Positions 24,747 through 35,426 of a stretch of 64,000 nt of DNA are shown here, piece by piece. Both the position numbers and the translations under genes were made by a program. The notes beneath the pieces were generated by a model. It was not told the origin of the DNA, made no database searches, and saw only the letters and a list, made by a program, of their open reading frames with translations. The stretch is from NCBI GenBank assembly GCA_002749535.1, contig MZZL01000060.1:33637-97636 (forward strand), in the 5' to 3' direction. Within the stretch, counting starts at the first letter, position 1. Every line of letters begins with the position of its first letter. This DNA is from Apophysomyces variabilis. Taxonomy: Eukaryota > Mucoromycota > Mucoromycetes > Mucorales > Mucoraceae.

Positions 24747-25624
24747 AACGCATTGTCTTCATCGGTTTCATTATTCCGTTACGGTAGATGTAAATACTCT
24801 GTAGCATACCAGATAAGAAGAATTACTAGTTGGTTTTGTTAGTCATGTTCCTCGAAAGTGATGAGTGCTACTTGGATAGAGGGAAGCAAACATGCAAAGA
24901 TAAACGGTCGTTTTGGGATCACGTCCTGCTTAAATATGTATTGTTGAATAGATAGGCGATCCAGGACATACTCTATGCATTTACGTTGCTTGATATATAT
25001 ATAACCTGTATGACGTTTTAGAAAAACCATGGCCTTATTCTCTTGTACCGGCAAACGAAAGTATCCGAATTGTCAAACAACGAAGATGTGCCTCTGCTGT
25101 ACATGATCTAGAGCCCCCAAGATTTTCCTCATCAGTCTAACAATGAAATCAGCATGAAATAATATCATCACAATCCATATTAATTTGTTACACGTTATTG
25201 CATACCTTCATTCCGCCAGGAATAACAGCACCGAGTTTACCTGATAAGACCGATACCGCTCTCCAGATACGGAGCGGGGGGGATCTTTGAATCCTATGCT
25301 ATCAGAATCGTGAATATAATTCCCAGATATGCATATGTAATCACTTAGATCCTTTTCTTTTAAGGAGTATCAAAACCAACAATCTTCGCAGTTTGATAAC
25401 AGTATAATAAAATATTGAAAACACAAAAGAAAGTTGGTGAGCCTGGAAAGCATTTACATTAAACCCCGCCATTTCCTTGTCATGCCGCGCTGTTCAATCA
25501 TTGGCCTATTTGGCGATTTTAGAGTTCAGGCGTACCTTCCTAGTTGTGTTTAGCTTGCTGCTCCCTCTTCCTTTTTGACTCTTTTCTTTCTTCTTCTTCT
25601 TCTTTATTCTTATATATTCTTTCC
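24747..25624. other. Intergenic region
   Basis: About 0.9 kb between two plus-strand genes. It holds the 3' flank of the zinc-finger gene and a CT-rich leader before the ZIP transporter. Nothing else was recognised. Confidence 0.5.
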
Positions 25625-26998
25625 ATGAAGACATTAGAATTACCTCATGATCAACGATCCGTCGAAGGCTGGCTCATGATCTTGCTGTCATCCATAGCAT
25701 GTGTTCTCGGAGGTAAATGGGCCATTCGATGTTGTAGAGATGTGGATTCACAGACTTTTCTCTTTCTCTCTCTTTCTATCTATCCTTCTTGATGAATAAA
25801 TTACAGCCTCTCTGGTGTTTATTGACCATATATGGAAACAGCAAGGAGCTTCTATTCTGGACAGTCGATCGTTTCAAGCTGCTTCCATGGCACTTGCTTC
25901 TGGTGTTCTTCTCTTTTCATCCTTTGCTCTCTTATTTCCGGAATCTCAAGAACGATTAACATCACAAAAACTTGTTTTCCTATCTTTCTTTGGCGGTGCT
26001 CTCGTTACTTTGCTGTTGAGTTGGCTGATCCACCGATTCACGCCTGCAGCCATCCACACCTGTAACGCGTCTTCCGAATCGATCGTTTGTTGCGATGAAG
26101 ACCATCAACAACACTCTATTTCCTCACATCATAATCATTCAGATCATCATTTGAACAATGGCAAAAGACAAAATCCATTCGTCGCCACCGAGACTTCCCG
26201 TCACCATCATCATCGTCAAGAAACTGGCTATGGATCGATCCCCTTTAGCGAGTCACACTTTCAGTTTCATGCACAGGAACAGCATCCACATTCTACCCAT
26301 CATCATGACCCAGAGGCACCGTTTGTAAGTGGAGCCGAGCAACAGAGTTCTGATGCAGGATGGAACCGTGTAGAATACACACGCGTTGGCATACAAACAG
26401 CACTCGCTATTTGCATTCACAAGTTTCCAGGTAAAAAAAGAAAAAAGGAAAAAGGAAAAAAAAAGCAAAAGGATAGGTGGTAACTTTTGCCTGTTCTATT
26501 GTAGAGGGCTTAATTATGTTTATTTCCAACCAAGCGTCTACTTCGCTGGGCCTGAGTGTCTCTATTGCAATTGCTATCCATAACCTGACGGAAGGCTTCA
26601 TGATCGCATTACCGCTTTACTACGCCACCGGTTCAAAATGGGCTGCTTTTACCTATGCCGCTGTATTGGGAGGTTTTTCTCAACCCTTAGGTGCTTTACT
26701 TGGCCTTTTAGCCATCAAAAGCGTCGAGAAAGCGCAAGAAGATATGTTATTTGGCATTACCTTCGGTATTACCAGTGGAATGATGTCGATGATCACCATC
26801 CAGGTAAAGTAAAAAAAAAAGAGACTGAGACATTGTTATGGGTCTCATTGTTTTGCTTTGCTTTTCTTTCCTACTTTGGTCTATCAGGGTTTACTTCCAC
26901 AAGCTATTAAGGCTGATTCACGTCAAGAGTATGTCTTAGGATTTTTCTTTCTTGGCATCTTTTTGGTCGGACTTTCTAGTATCCTGCAGGATGGCTAA
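25625..26998 (+). CDS. ZIP-family zinc transporter with histidine-rich loop (Zrt3-like)
   Basis: Four exons (25625-25712, 25807-26430, 26505-26803, 26888-26998) give 373 aa. About eight hydrophobic segments are seen. The first pair includes MILLSSIACVLG and ASMALASGVLLFSSFALLFP. A long central loop carries histidine clusters (HHNHSDHH, HHHH, HHHHD). TM4 reads QTALAICIHKFPEGL and TM5 reads SIAIAIHNLTEGFMIALP, the metal-binding HxxPEG and HNxxEG motifs of ZIP proteins, in which the first H/P/E/G run spans an intron. The last segments end LVGLSSILQDG. The layout resembles yeast Zrt3, which releases zinc from the vacuole, so a vacuolar or other internal membrane is likely but inferred. Confidence 0.88.
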
Positions 26999-27418
26999 TA
27001 CTTGCAGCAGCAACTTTTGTTTTGAGTGAGGCTATCCTGCTTGTACGCACAGACAAAAAAAGCACTACAAAACATGGAATTTGTATAGAGATATTAAGCA
27101 AAAGAAACCCTCCTATTAACTATCTGTCCTTGCAGACAGACAAGACATGAGTGATCCATCACGCCACTTGATAGTTGTCCTCATGGTCTAGAAGTTTCAA
27201 AGTTCTATAAAAGTTGTTTGGTTCTGGCAGGGTTGAAACTAAGCGAATAACAAAGCGAAGCAAGCCCGATCCAATCATGTGATCGTCTTTCTAATTCAAA
27301 AAAAGCCTAATTGTACGTTGTCGATCATTTGCGTTTGTTTCTTTCTTTCGAACATTGATGTCTTGATCCCAGCTTTCATTTTATTATCAAGTTTATTTTG
27401 TTATTCTCGTTTTTGTTC
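26999..27418. other. Intergenic region
   Basis: About 420 bp: the 3' flank of the ZIP gene and the promoter of the kinase gene, with an ATTTTATTATC and T-rich leader just before the ATG. No specific site was recognised. Confidence 0.5.
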
Positions 27419-30323
27419 ATGATGTGGATACAACAACACTCACGACGTATACCATTTTTCAACAACCGGTTACGATACAAAGAAAAGAAATGCAACCGAG
27501 AAGAAATTGGTGACTATTGGTTGACAAAGACGATCGGTCGTGGGTCAACTGGTGAGAGTCTCTTTATTTTTCTCTTTTTTTTTCGCTAATCATTTCTTTT
27601 TGAAACCTTTAGGATGGGTAAAGCTGGGTATTCATAAATTGGATGGGCACCAGGTGGCTATTAAGATGATACCTCGTCAACGATTGACGCTGTCGAAAAA
27701 GTTGGCCTGTACAACCGAACGCGAATTAGCGATCCTACAACTGTTACATCACCCTAACTTGATTGAATTACATCGGATTTTTCAAGATGCAACTTACATC
27801 TACTTTGTCACAGAGTACGCCGAAGGTGGCGAACTATTCCATTTATTGACGAAACGAGGAGGTGCTTTATCGGAAACGGAAGCTAGAACTTTGTTTAGTC
27901 AACTTGCTGGTGCTATGGCTTGGTGTCACGCCCATCATATATGGTAAGTTCAAGATGATAATCCATGATAAAAGGTCAATAACCTGGGAAACGAACTTTT
28001 TTATTATCGTCTGCATTTAGTCACCGGGATTTGAAACCTGAGAACATTTTGTTGGACAAAGATAGAAAGCTTGTCAAGATTGCTGATTTCGGTATGGCAA
28101 CAATACAATCTTCCGATCGATTACTTCAAACAAGCTGCGGGTAAGTTATAAGAAAAAAAAATAAAAGAAGAAGCCAACCGAAAAGATCATAGGTCGGTCC
28201 ATTATGCAAGTCCCGAGATCGTTCAGGTAACATTAGAAACCGAGGGTTTCCATAGAACCTTTTTTTTTTTTAAACATAAAGTTTTGGAGATTGACGCTGG
28301 GTTACTAAGAAACCATTTTGTTTAGGGAAAACCTTATTATGGGCCCGCCACAGATGTGTGGTCTTGCGGCGTTCTTTTGTATGTTTTACTCACGGGATAT
28401 CTTCCGTTTGACGATGAGAATTTGGGCCGTCTCTACTTGAAGATCAAACGTGGAAAATATCACCGTTTACCTGGACATCTACCGGCCACAGCAAAAGATC
28501 TCATACAACGGATGTTGACAGTCGATCCATCACAACGGATTACCGTAAGCATCTCCTTTTTTTTTTTTTGGCTTTTCCTGGTGGATAAGCATCTGATAAG
28601 ACTAACTTGGTTTTTTCCTTCTCTAGATGAAAGAAGTGCTTTCCCATCCTTGGCTTGTTTGCCAGAATATAGAGCACGTGGTCCCAGTTTATGATAATGA
28701 TACCCTTCATGGACCTATGATTTCCAAGCCGTGTGATATCTATGGTCGCACTTGGGAAACACTCAAGGTATTGTGGCGTGAACTGGATCACGATCAGATT
28801 TTGGCTGCTCTCATGGCTCACGAGTAAGTTTCCTGTTTCTTTCTTTTTTTTTTCTCATGACAAAAAATGAGCGTAGGCAAACTCACAAGTCAATGTTTTT
28901 CTTTCGAATAGACCTAATGTACAAAAATTGACATGCCGCTTATTACAACACAAGTCGTATTGTTCATATCATGTTTCACGTAAGTGTCTTTTGTTTTCCT
29001 TTCCTTTTCCCGTTATCTTTGTTTCATCTCTCATTACTTTTGATGTTTGTTACTCAATTTTTTTTCAGCCTCACTACCTGGAACATTTCCTACGAACCAT
29101 GACAATTATAGTCAGGATAGTACCACCAATGACGATGAAGGAGGCACATGCTCGAGTCTGTCCCGTTATTCTTCTTCCTCGTGTGTCTCTGGCAGTGGTG
29201 GCAAAAGAACCCTGTCAACCATCACCGACGGAGAAGAGACGTGTCTATCGGATCCTTCGTTGGCTTCCATGCGGAAAACGTTAGAACCCTTCTCTGTGTC
29301 GATGACCATGGAAAGATATTATTGGCTTCCTTGTCATGAAAATATCATACGCCTAGCGAACGAAAGCATCCATGGAAAATCAAAGCCTGGTGTCTTCGTG
29401 TCCAAATCAGCCCCTGTGTTCGGGTTTCTGCAAAAATTTCCAGAACCAACACCACAACAAATATCTACTTCCATGACGACCACGAGTACGAGTACGATTC
29501 ATGGCAATCATTTACCTTCCAATACCTTGTGCGACTCTTTGTATAACCCTAACAACTATACCAGTCCTCTCGAATGGCTTCGTAAAGCATGGCAAGCTTG
29601 CATACACCCTTGGTCAAAGCAATCAGAAACAGTAAGTTCCGTTTTCTTCTCTTCTTCTTTTCTTTTCTGTTCGGCCTTTTCCTTTTTCTACAAAATCACC
29701 GATGGGCTAAACCCTGTTTTCTTTTTCTTTTTCTTTTTCTTTTCCCCAATGATGTGAAAGGTTTTCTCAATAGGTTGCTTTGCAAAAACCGAACGGGAAG
29801 CCGTCGGAAAGATACAACAGATATTAAGAGAGGTAATAAAAAAACAGATTCAAGAAAAAGAAAGGGCAAAGAGAGCTAACACTAGAAAAAAAAATTATAA
29901 AACAGAACTTTGAAGGTAGATTAAATCGACATATCTGTCCCGATGGTCAAACCGTATGGACTGGTCTACTTAGAACGTCATGTGGGTGGCGATTGTATGA
30001 AATTAAGGTGAATTGTTGTCTCTAACCTCTGTTTTTTACGTGGATTGCAGTAGCCACTATTCGATTTGTATGTCAAATTAAAGCGCTGGAGTCCAACTTC
30101 ATCCGAATGAATTTTATCCTTGTCCAAGGTAAGTAACGGATTTAACCCCTTCCCCCCAAAAAAAAAAGGAATATGAGCAGTTTATTTTGTCTGATATGTT
30201 CACCGTTTAGGTAAACCACAATGGATGAAATCAGCGATGTCCTGTTTATTGCAGAGTCTAAACAGCTACGAAATCGACGCCCATACCGTCAATATGGCTA
30301 ATGGATGGGCAAGGACAAAGTAA
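27419..30323 (+). CDS. Nim1/Cdr/Gin4/Hsl1-type Ser/Thr kinase
   Basis: Ten exons are clear: 27419-27551, 27613-27943, 28021-28140, 28193-28226, 28326-28544, 28627-28823, 28912-28979, 29069-29631, 29761-29832 and 29906-30007. They sum to 613 codons in frame. The kinase domain has TIGRGSTGWVKLG, VAIKMI, CHRDLKPENILL and DFGMA. The T-loop LLQTSCGSVHYASPEIVQ is characteristic of the Gin4/Hsl1/Cdr group of AMPK-related kinases. After it comes LDHDQILAALMAHEPN, as in that group, then a Ser-rich region. The C-terminal part has GLLRTSCGWRLYEIK, then TIRFVCQIKALESNFIRMNF (30055-30128) and a last exon to 30323. That is consistent with a KA1 membrane-binding domain. The join from 30007 to the next exon is unclear: the strong donor and acceptor give an early stop, and only a weak alternative donor keeps the KA1 frame. 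Family members mark the septin ring or cortex and restrain Wee1. Confidence 0.85.
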
Positions 30324-30479
30324 AATTTTTTTTTAAAAAAGAAAAGGAAAAGTGTACTTTTAGTAGACCGATTTAGTTTGTATTTGTTTATTTGTATTGT
30401 GGTTTGGTTTGCAATGGAACAATGTATCGTGTTTCATATGTTAGTTTCCCGTTGTCTCTTGAAAGGAAGAATGTTCATT

Positions 30480-32079
30480 TTACACCGACTTCATGATATT
30501 GTGAGTTGGCGCGTACAGTTGAGGGTCCTCTTTCCCTCCTGTCATCAGAAATTTGAGTGTTCGGTAGACAAATCCTACCGTAACAACCGACCCGCCGATA
30601 ATGCCGCATAGACGGACCAGGAAATGGGTAAATGAGGCACGATTCTCGCTAATATGTACTGAGATCGGTTCAATATCGTATTTGAAAAAGATTCCTGGTA
30701 CGAAACCGCCCGCGTTGTTTTCGTCGATGGATTTACGCGAATCGGTTACTGCGTATTGATTGGTCAGCAATATGTTCTTTTTGTAATCTGTGTACGTCGT
30801 CGGAACCTGCAGATATTGGAAAGTTTTGTTATGACTTGGTTATGTTTGCAAAGAAAAAAAAAGCCATCCTTACCACAGATATCAAATATTGAAAGATTTC
30901 GAAGTCTGATCCATAGCATCCGACATGTTTAGAAAACAATAATAAACACTATCATATGTCTTACGTGATTCTGCGATTTCCACACTGTTGTCGAGTGGGT
31001 TGACCAAGCCTTTATAAAGCTGACCAAAAGAAAAGTCATCAATACGATGAGTAAAGTTCAACACTACGCCATGGATGCGGTGTCTGTAGGTCAATTATTT
31101 TTCGAACATGGCTTTAAAGCTTACATGCATGATCCGTATGCGTGTGGCTATCTGTGAAAGAAAAGCATGTAAAGTGGTATTAGTCATTCATTCTTTGTTT
31201 CGCTTGTTTTCTTTTCTTTTACATACGGTAACCATGGCCAACAGAGGTGATATGAAGGTTTGCGGCAACCTTATTGGCATTAATGGAGCCGTATATCCGG
31301 CAAGCACCCATGTCAGCTATCATTAGGAGCATAAGTAAAATACCATCCCTCCATAAGAAGCCAAACGATTTAATGAATTTACCTGCCACTGCTTCATCAT
31401 ACTGTTTCCCTGTTGCCGCCTTTACAATTGCCTGAATATATGAGGGGTTTTTAGTAAAGCTAAAGCAAATCGTATTAGTTAAGATAAAAGACCGTAAGAG
31501 ACAGATGAGGATATTTTTACACATGTTTTGCATCAGTGCTAATCGAGAATTCAGCCTGATCAATGATATCAAAGTAACAGAATGAGAACGGAAAGCGCCA
31601 AATCAAATCATGTCTTTTCTTTATAACGTTACCGGGACAAGCTTTAAATCTCCTGTCACCTGTACCCGTTGGCCGGTTACATCGTAGACATGGACCAGTA
31701 AAGCTGTATTGAAAAGTTATCAGACGTTTGGCTTGTCTCACAGATGAAGTTCTCCTGTTCTTTTTCTTTTCTTACCAGGGCAGGGCATGGCAACGGTAAG
31801 GTCCATGTTGATTTGTATTGTCGTCTCAATTGTAGGATCGATCAGAAAATGATGGTTCGTCTGTAACTTGCGATATCTGTTTGCGTGCATGTTAATGGGT
31901 CGATTCAGGAAGGAATAGATGTCATACTCTGAAAATTCGCTCAATGTCAGCAGTGCCAGAAAGCAAGCCAGAAGGACGGTGAGAATCCCGCCCTTCTCGC
32001 TTCGTGCCTGATTGTCCACCTCCACCTTGGGGAACGCGTCAAAGGCAGCTAATTTCTGCGCCCATTGTTCAGATGCCAT
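30480..32079 (-). CDS. ERV41: COPII-vesicle cargo receptor subunit Erv41 (ERGIC2)
   Basis: Nine exons (32079-31776, 31703-31633, 31555-31523, 31431-31383, 31316-31227, 31151-31125, 31063-30965, 30905-30874, 30806-30480) sum to 344 codons, giving 343 aa, near yeast Erv41. The N-terminus has LAAFDAFPKVE and a first membrane segment (GGILTVLLACFLALLTLSEF). The lumenal domain has INMDLTVAMPCP, ACRIYGSINANKVAANLHIT, NFTHRIDDFSFGQL, NPLDNS and FQYLISVVPTTY. It continues with GIFFKYDIEPISV, and the second membrane segment is FLVRLCGIIGGSVVTVGFVY. These match ERGIC2 block for block. The protein cycles between ER and Golgi in complex with Erv46 and retrieves ER residents. Several exons are under 50 bp. 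The weakest splice is the GTGTAA donor of exon 3. Confidence 0.9.
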
Positions 32080-32613
32080 TAGCGATCAAAAATTGAGAGG
32101 GGACTTTTTGTGAAGCTTTCAAAGCCAATGTTGGATAGCGCATGGCAGCTTTTTTTTTTATTTCAAGGACCGCTTTAAAGGAACCGGTACAACCGAACCC
32201 TTACAGAACAAAAAGGTTTGATTGGCCAATGGGCTCAAGATTTGCAAAGCAGTGGAGTGACAAAGAAAAGAAAGTAAACGTGTCACTGTAGAAGTAATAG
32301 TAGCACTGCCGACGCAACAACACAGATCAACCCAATCTACCTCGTATCCTTGACATGTGACGATCAACAAACCAAAGAGCGGGATCTAACAATACATTGT
32401 TGGGACTAGAAGCAGGTAATACATTAACTTTTGCTCTACTATTTCCCTTTCACTGCGATAGCATAGATTACTAACGGTTACATGTCTTTTTATCTATTTT
32501 CTGTACATGTTGGTCTAAATCGAAAACAATGACGTAAAATGTTTTCTCGGTGGCAGCTCCAACTACTTTGAACACTGCTAATGTCGCCTTTGGGAATAAT
32601 TTTCCTCATTGTT
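32080..32613. other. Intergenic region between two minus-strand genes
   Basis: About 530 bp containing the Erv41 promoter side and the Aim41 3' flank. A short T run lies at 32151-32160. Nothing else was recognised. Confidence 0.5.
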
Positions 32614-33218
32614 TTACTTTTGCAAAGCCTTCTTGACAAGATCGCTCACCAGCTTCTTGTCTGCCTTTGCGGGATCCACATTCCAAGCTTTCATGACTTT
32701 ACCCATGTCTTTAATCGAAGTGGCGCCCACCTGCTCAATGGTTGCGAGCACCTGCTTCTCAATTTCGTCTGCCGACATTTGTTCAGGAAGATAGCGCGTC
32801 AATATCTGGATCTCGGCTTCTTCTTGTGCTGCCAATTCAGGTCTTGCAGCAGCGGTGTATTGCGCAACCGAATCCTGACGTCTTTTAATCGATTTCTGCA
32901 GGACACTCAACAAAGCAGCATCTTCACTTTGGCCAGGAACAGCATTAGGTGACTTTATGTGATAAGTGAAATCACTCAGAACGCCCTTTATCACATTGAG
33001 TTCAGGCTGCTGTTTCGCCTTCATAAATGTCTTGCGGTCATTCTTGAGACGTATCAAAAGCGATTCTGTCCAAACAAGTATCATTTCAGTACGAAAGGAC
33101 AACTTTGGCTGTATAACCGTCACTTACCGGACGATTCACTGCTGTAATAACGAAGAGGATGAATGCTCTGTCGAAGAGAACCAAGCAGTAAGGTAGAACA
33201 ACGTCGAATCGTGGCCAT
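32614..33218 (-). CDS. AIM41: Mitochondrial Aim41 (GatB/YqeY domain)
   Basis: Two exons (33218-33128 and 33065-32614) give 180 aa, about the length of yeast Aim41. The N-terminus MATIRRCSTLLLGSLRQS is Arg/Ser/Leu-rich with no acidic residue, as in a mitochondrial targeting peptide. The mature part is a YqeY domain. It shows LIRLKNDRKTFMKAKQ, LNVIKGVLSDFTYH, VLQKSIKRRQDSVAQY, AEIQILTRYLPEQMS and GKVMKAWNVDPAKADKK near the end. YqeY resembles the tail domain of GatB, the tRNA-dependent amidotransferase subunit, but a precise role in mitochondria is not established. The start ATG is in the first exon, which is needed to supply the presequence. Confidence 0.9.
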
Positions 33219-33239
33219 GGCGTTTCCCAAACGTGAATA

Positions 33240-33524
33240 CTCCAATTTTTTTGGTCGCACTCCCCATGCAAAGCAAACCTTGAAAGGAAAGCACAGTCAC
33301 GATTTACGGAAAGCCCTCCAATCTCAGAGGCGTACTTCCACTTGGCATGCCAAGCACCCTCACCGAAATAAGTAGCAATGGTAATATAAACATCTAATAG
33401 TGTAAGCATTCTATTTCAAAAAGTGTCTTTGCCGTCCATGCCATCAAAGTGGGATTATTGGCATTGATTTTGACGATGTGAAAAGCTTCCTGCGAAATCG
33501 GAACCTAAGGCGGCAAAAGAATAA
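33240..33524 (-). pseudogene. Frameshifted coding fragment of unknown family
   Basis: Reading down the minus strand, an apparent 3' splice site (GCCTTAG at about 33513) is followed by VPISQEAFHIVKINANNPTL and MAWTAKTLFEIEC. A +1 shift then leads into LLDVYITIATYFGEGAWHA and KWKYASEIGGLSVN. The two halves read like one conserved protein, rich in aromatic residues, with a single frameshift near 33410. Upstream the sequence is lost in the inverted-repeat block at 33636-33955. I do not recognise the family. It ends just before the Aim41 start on the same strand. Confidence 0.3.
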
Positions 33525-33635
33525 CACTTATGTTGGCCTAAATTTCTTTTTGATTGCTCAGTCTTGTCTTATCCTACGTGAAGTGTCAAGGGAGTTATAT
33601 TTGGTCAAGTAATAGATAAGCAGTCAGCCGAAATT

Positions 33636-33955
33636 TAAAATTTGAGCGGTTAGTCCGTAGGGCTAACCCGAAATCGGGAACCCTTAGACTGCTGTGATCA
33701 TCTCAAGAGTTTTATTGAACGAAACATATCCAATCGATAAATTTTTATGAACAATAAAATTTGAAAGGAAACAAAGCAATGCTCCTCGATCAACTAGCGA
33801 GCTGGACTGAAAGGGAAGGGAAAGGGGTGAGACCCTCTATGGGTTCTGATTCGGTGAGTCCTACGGATTAACCGCTCAATTTTCCGACGACAAGTCTTGG
33901 ACAATTGGGGGAGTCCTACGGACTCGAATCGGAACCCATAGAGTGCTGAACTTCC
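33636..33955. repeat. Alternating inverted copies of a ~50-bp unit
   Basis: A unit containing GAGCGGTTAGTCCGTAGG and CGAAATCGGGAACCCTTAGA occurs at 33645-33695. An inverted copy lies at 33830-33885 (GAGTCCTACGGATTAACCGC). A further partial copy in the first orientation lies at 33910-33951. CTCTATGGGTTCTGATTCG (33836-33854) and CGAATCGGAACCCATAGAG (33927-33945) are near-perfect inverted partners. Such arrangements of terminal and internal complementary repeats occur in DIRS-type retrotransposons, and the adjacent ORFs are a tyrosine recombinase. It may therefore be the 3' terminal region of that element. Confidence 0.5.
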
Positions 33956-34074
33956 ACAGAGATGCAGCGGCAAGTGAACGAAGGAGGAAAAACGGAAGAA
34001 AATAACATATGAAAGAAAATCCAAGAATGGTTGAAAAGGGAAAAACAAAAGAAAAAATGTCTATAAAGGATTTG

Positions 34075-34932
34075 TCAATCCTGAAGTTCGTCTCCTGCTT
34101 GAAGGACCCGGGCGGAGATGTTGCCCGCCAGTTGTCTGGTACGGCGATAATGGGTGTCAAAAACCGTGGAGGACGACCAGTTTCCCATAGTCAAGACATC
34201 TTCTAAGGCAGCACCGCGTAGGAGGGCCAAATCAGAGGCTACCGAACGAACGCTGGGAGCAGATGGTGCCGCATCCGTGAGAGACTTGGCGAGGAGTCGT
34301 CGAAGCCAGCTAGAGATTGTAGCCACTCAAAAGCCAGCTGTCACGTCCACACTGTTAACCAGGAGGGAGTCCGGAGGTCGTAATCGTGCACCAGGATGGT
34401 CGCGCAGAGCCACATAAGCCTTCGCCGGGCAGAGAGAGGGGTCTGAGGGTAAAGGATGCACTATCAGAGTCTTAATTATGCGACGTCCACCTCTGGTTTC
34501 CTTGGGCGCATAGATCGAAAGATGCAGACGGTCTTCCTCGTCCACCCATGACTACTGGAGTTGGATTCGATGTAAGTCCGAAGGGCGTAAAAAAGCAGCC
34601 ATCGCCAGCAAAAAGGCTGTCTTTTGATTGAGCATTTCCAAAGCTGTTTCCGGGGAGGAAGGAATCGGAGCAAGATGTCTAAGTGTCGGTGTTACATCCA
34701 CAGAGGGCCGTGTCATAGGGCGAGGTGGCGCGGAGCGAGTCAAACGACGCAAGAAGGTGCTCACGTCCGGAGCCGATCGAATCGAATCCGCGTCAAATGA
34801 AACACCAGCACAGACGTCCGAAAATCCTTCAGCGTTGACACACGATAGCCAGTCGCATGAGCCATTACCAGGAAGTTGACCAAGTCTGAAGCTGATTAAT
34901 GGTTGATATCCACACTGTTCTGCTCCGTCCAT
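34075..34932 (-). pseudogene. Broken tyrosine recombinase of a DIRS-like element
   Basis: Three minus-strand pieces form one integrase-like protein. The first is 34932-34552, with FLLAMAAFLRPSDLHRIQL, the box around the first catalytic Arg. The second is 34545-34327, with RRIIKTLIVHPLPSDPSLCP and AKAYVALRDHP. The third is 34326-34075, with ISSWLRRLLAKSLTDAAP, SVRSVASDLALLRGA, DVLTMGNWSSSTVFDTHYRR. The C-terminal pattern RS-x-AS...LEDVLxxGNWSSxxxFxxxYxR is typical of DIRS/Ngaro tyrosine recombinases, which integrate circular cDNA. The His of the canonical HxxR is not evident. An in-frame stop separates pieces two and three, and a stop separates pieces one and two. No reverse transcriptase is found nearby, so only the 3' end survives. 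A Crypton is the alternative. Confidence 0.55.
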
Positions 34933-35012
34933 AACATCTCCTACATTTCCATATTGATTGCAATATGCCTACAGACAGCGGAGGCAGACGTGCTTATAAG
35001 AAACTCCACTAT

Positions 35013-35181
35013 GGGACATTCCACTTTGGGACACTCCACTCTAGGACATTCCCAATCTACAGCACTCCGCTATTTCCGTACTACACCCCACTTGTTTATA
35101 GCAACCGTCATCACTCTTATTTTAGAAAGCGCTCAGAATTGGGTGGACTGGAGTGTCCCGTTGGAGTGTCCGTAGTAATTC
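35013..35181 (+). mobile_element. Transposon end 2 with subterminal GGGACACTCC repeats
   Basis: GGGACATTCC (35013-35022), GGGACACTCC (35028-35037) and a variant near 35043 face inverted copies GGAGTGTCCC (35150-35159) and GGAGTGTCCG (35163-35172). The block ends in CGTAGTAATTC at 35171-35181, as in the blocks ending at 313 and 57095. The repeat motif is a variant of that of end 1 (GGGCACTC) but differs consistently. No transposase and no matching opposite end were found in the window. Confidence 0.5.
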
Positions 35182-35299
35182 CCTTGCTTTTAGCATTCAT
35201 CGGCACTTTCGATCAGCACTGAGATGGCAATTTGCATATGAAAAGAAGAAATGTCCTTTGAGATTACATCAGCTGTCCTGCATTAGTCAAAGGACTCCG

Positions 35300-35425
35300 A
35301 ATCAATGCGAATATCGATAAATCTATTCGAACGAATAGATATATTGCTAAAAGTATTCGAATGGTAAACGAATATGGCAATATAAAATGAATATTCGTTT
35401 ATTTGTTCGTATTCATTCGTGTTCT
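35300..35425. repeat. Cluster of TATTCG/CGAATA motifs
   Basis: About nine copies of ATTCG or CGAAT occur in both orientations within 126 bp, including the palindrome ATTCGAACGAAT (35326-35337). Spacing is irregular. It lies between transposon end 2 and the first surviving exon of the unknown gene family. It could be a protein-binding array, or simply AT-rich decay. Confidence 0.35.
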
Positions 35426-35426
35426 A

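Noticed and set aside
32581..32952. 123-codon plus-strand ORF
   Set aside because: It is antisense to the Aim41 coding exon and starts in its 3' flank. There is no independent support.
33910..33951. tRNA T-arm-like sequence (GATTCGAGTCC on the minus strand)
   Set aside because: No acceptor stem, D-arm or anticodon arm fits around it. The match comes from the inverted-repeat unit.
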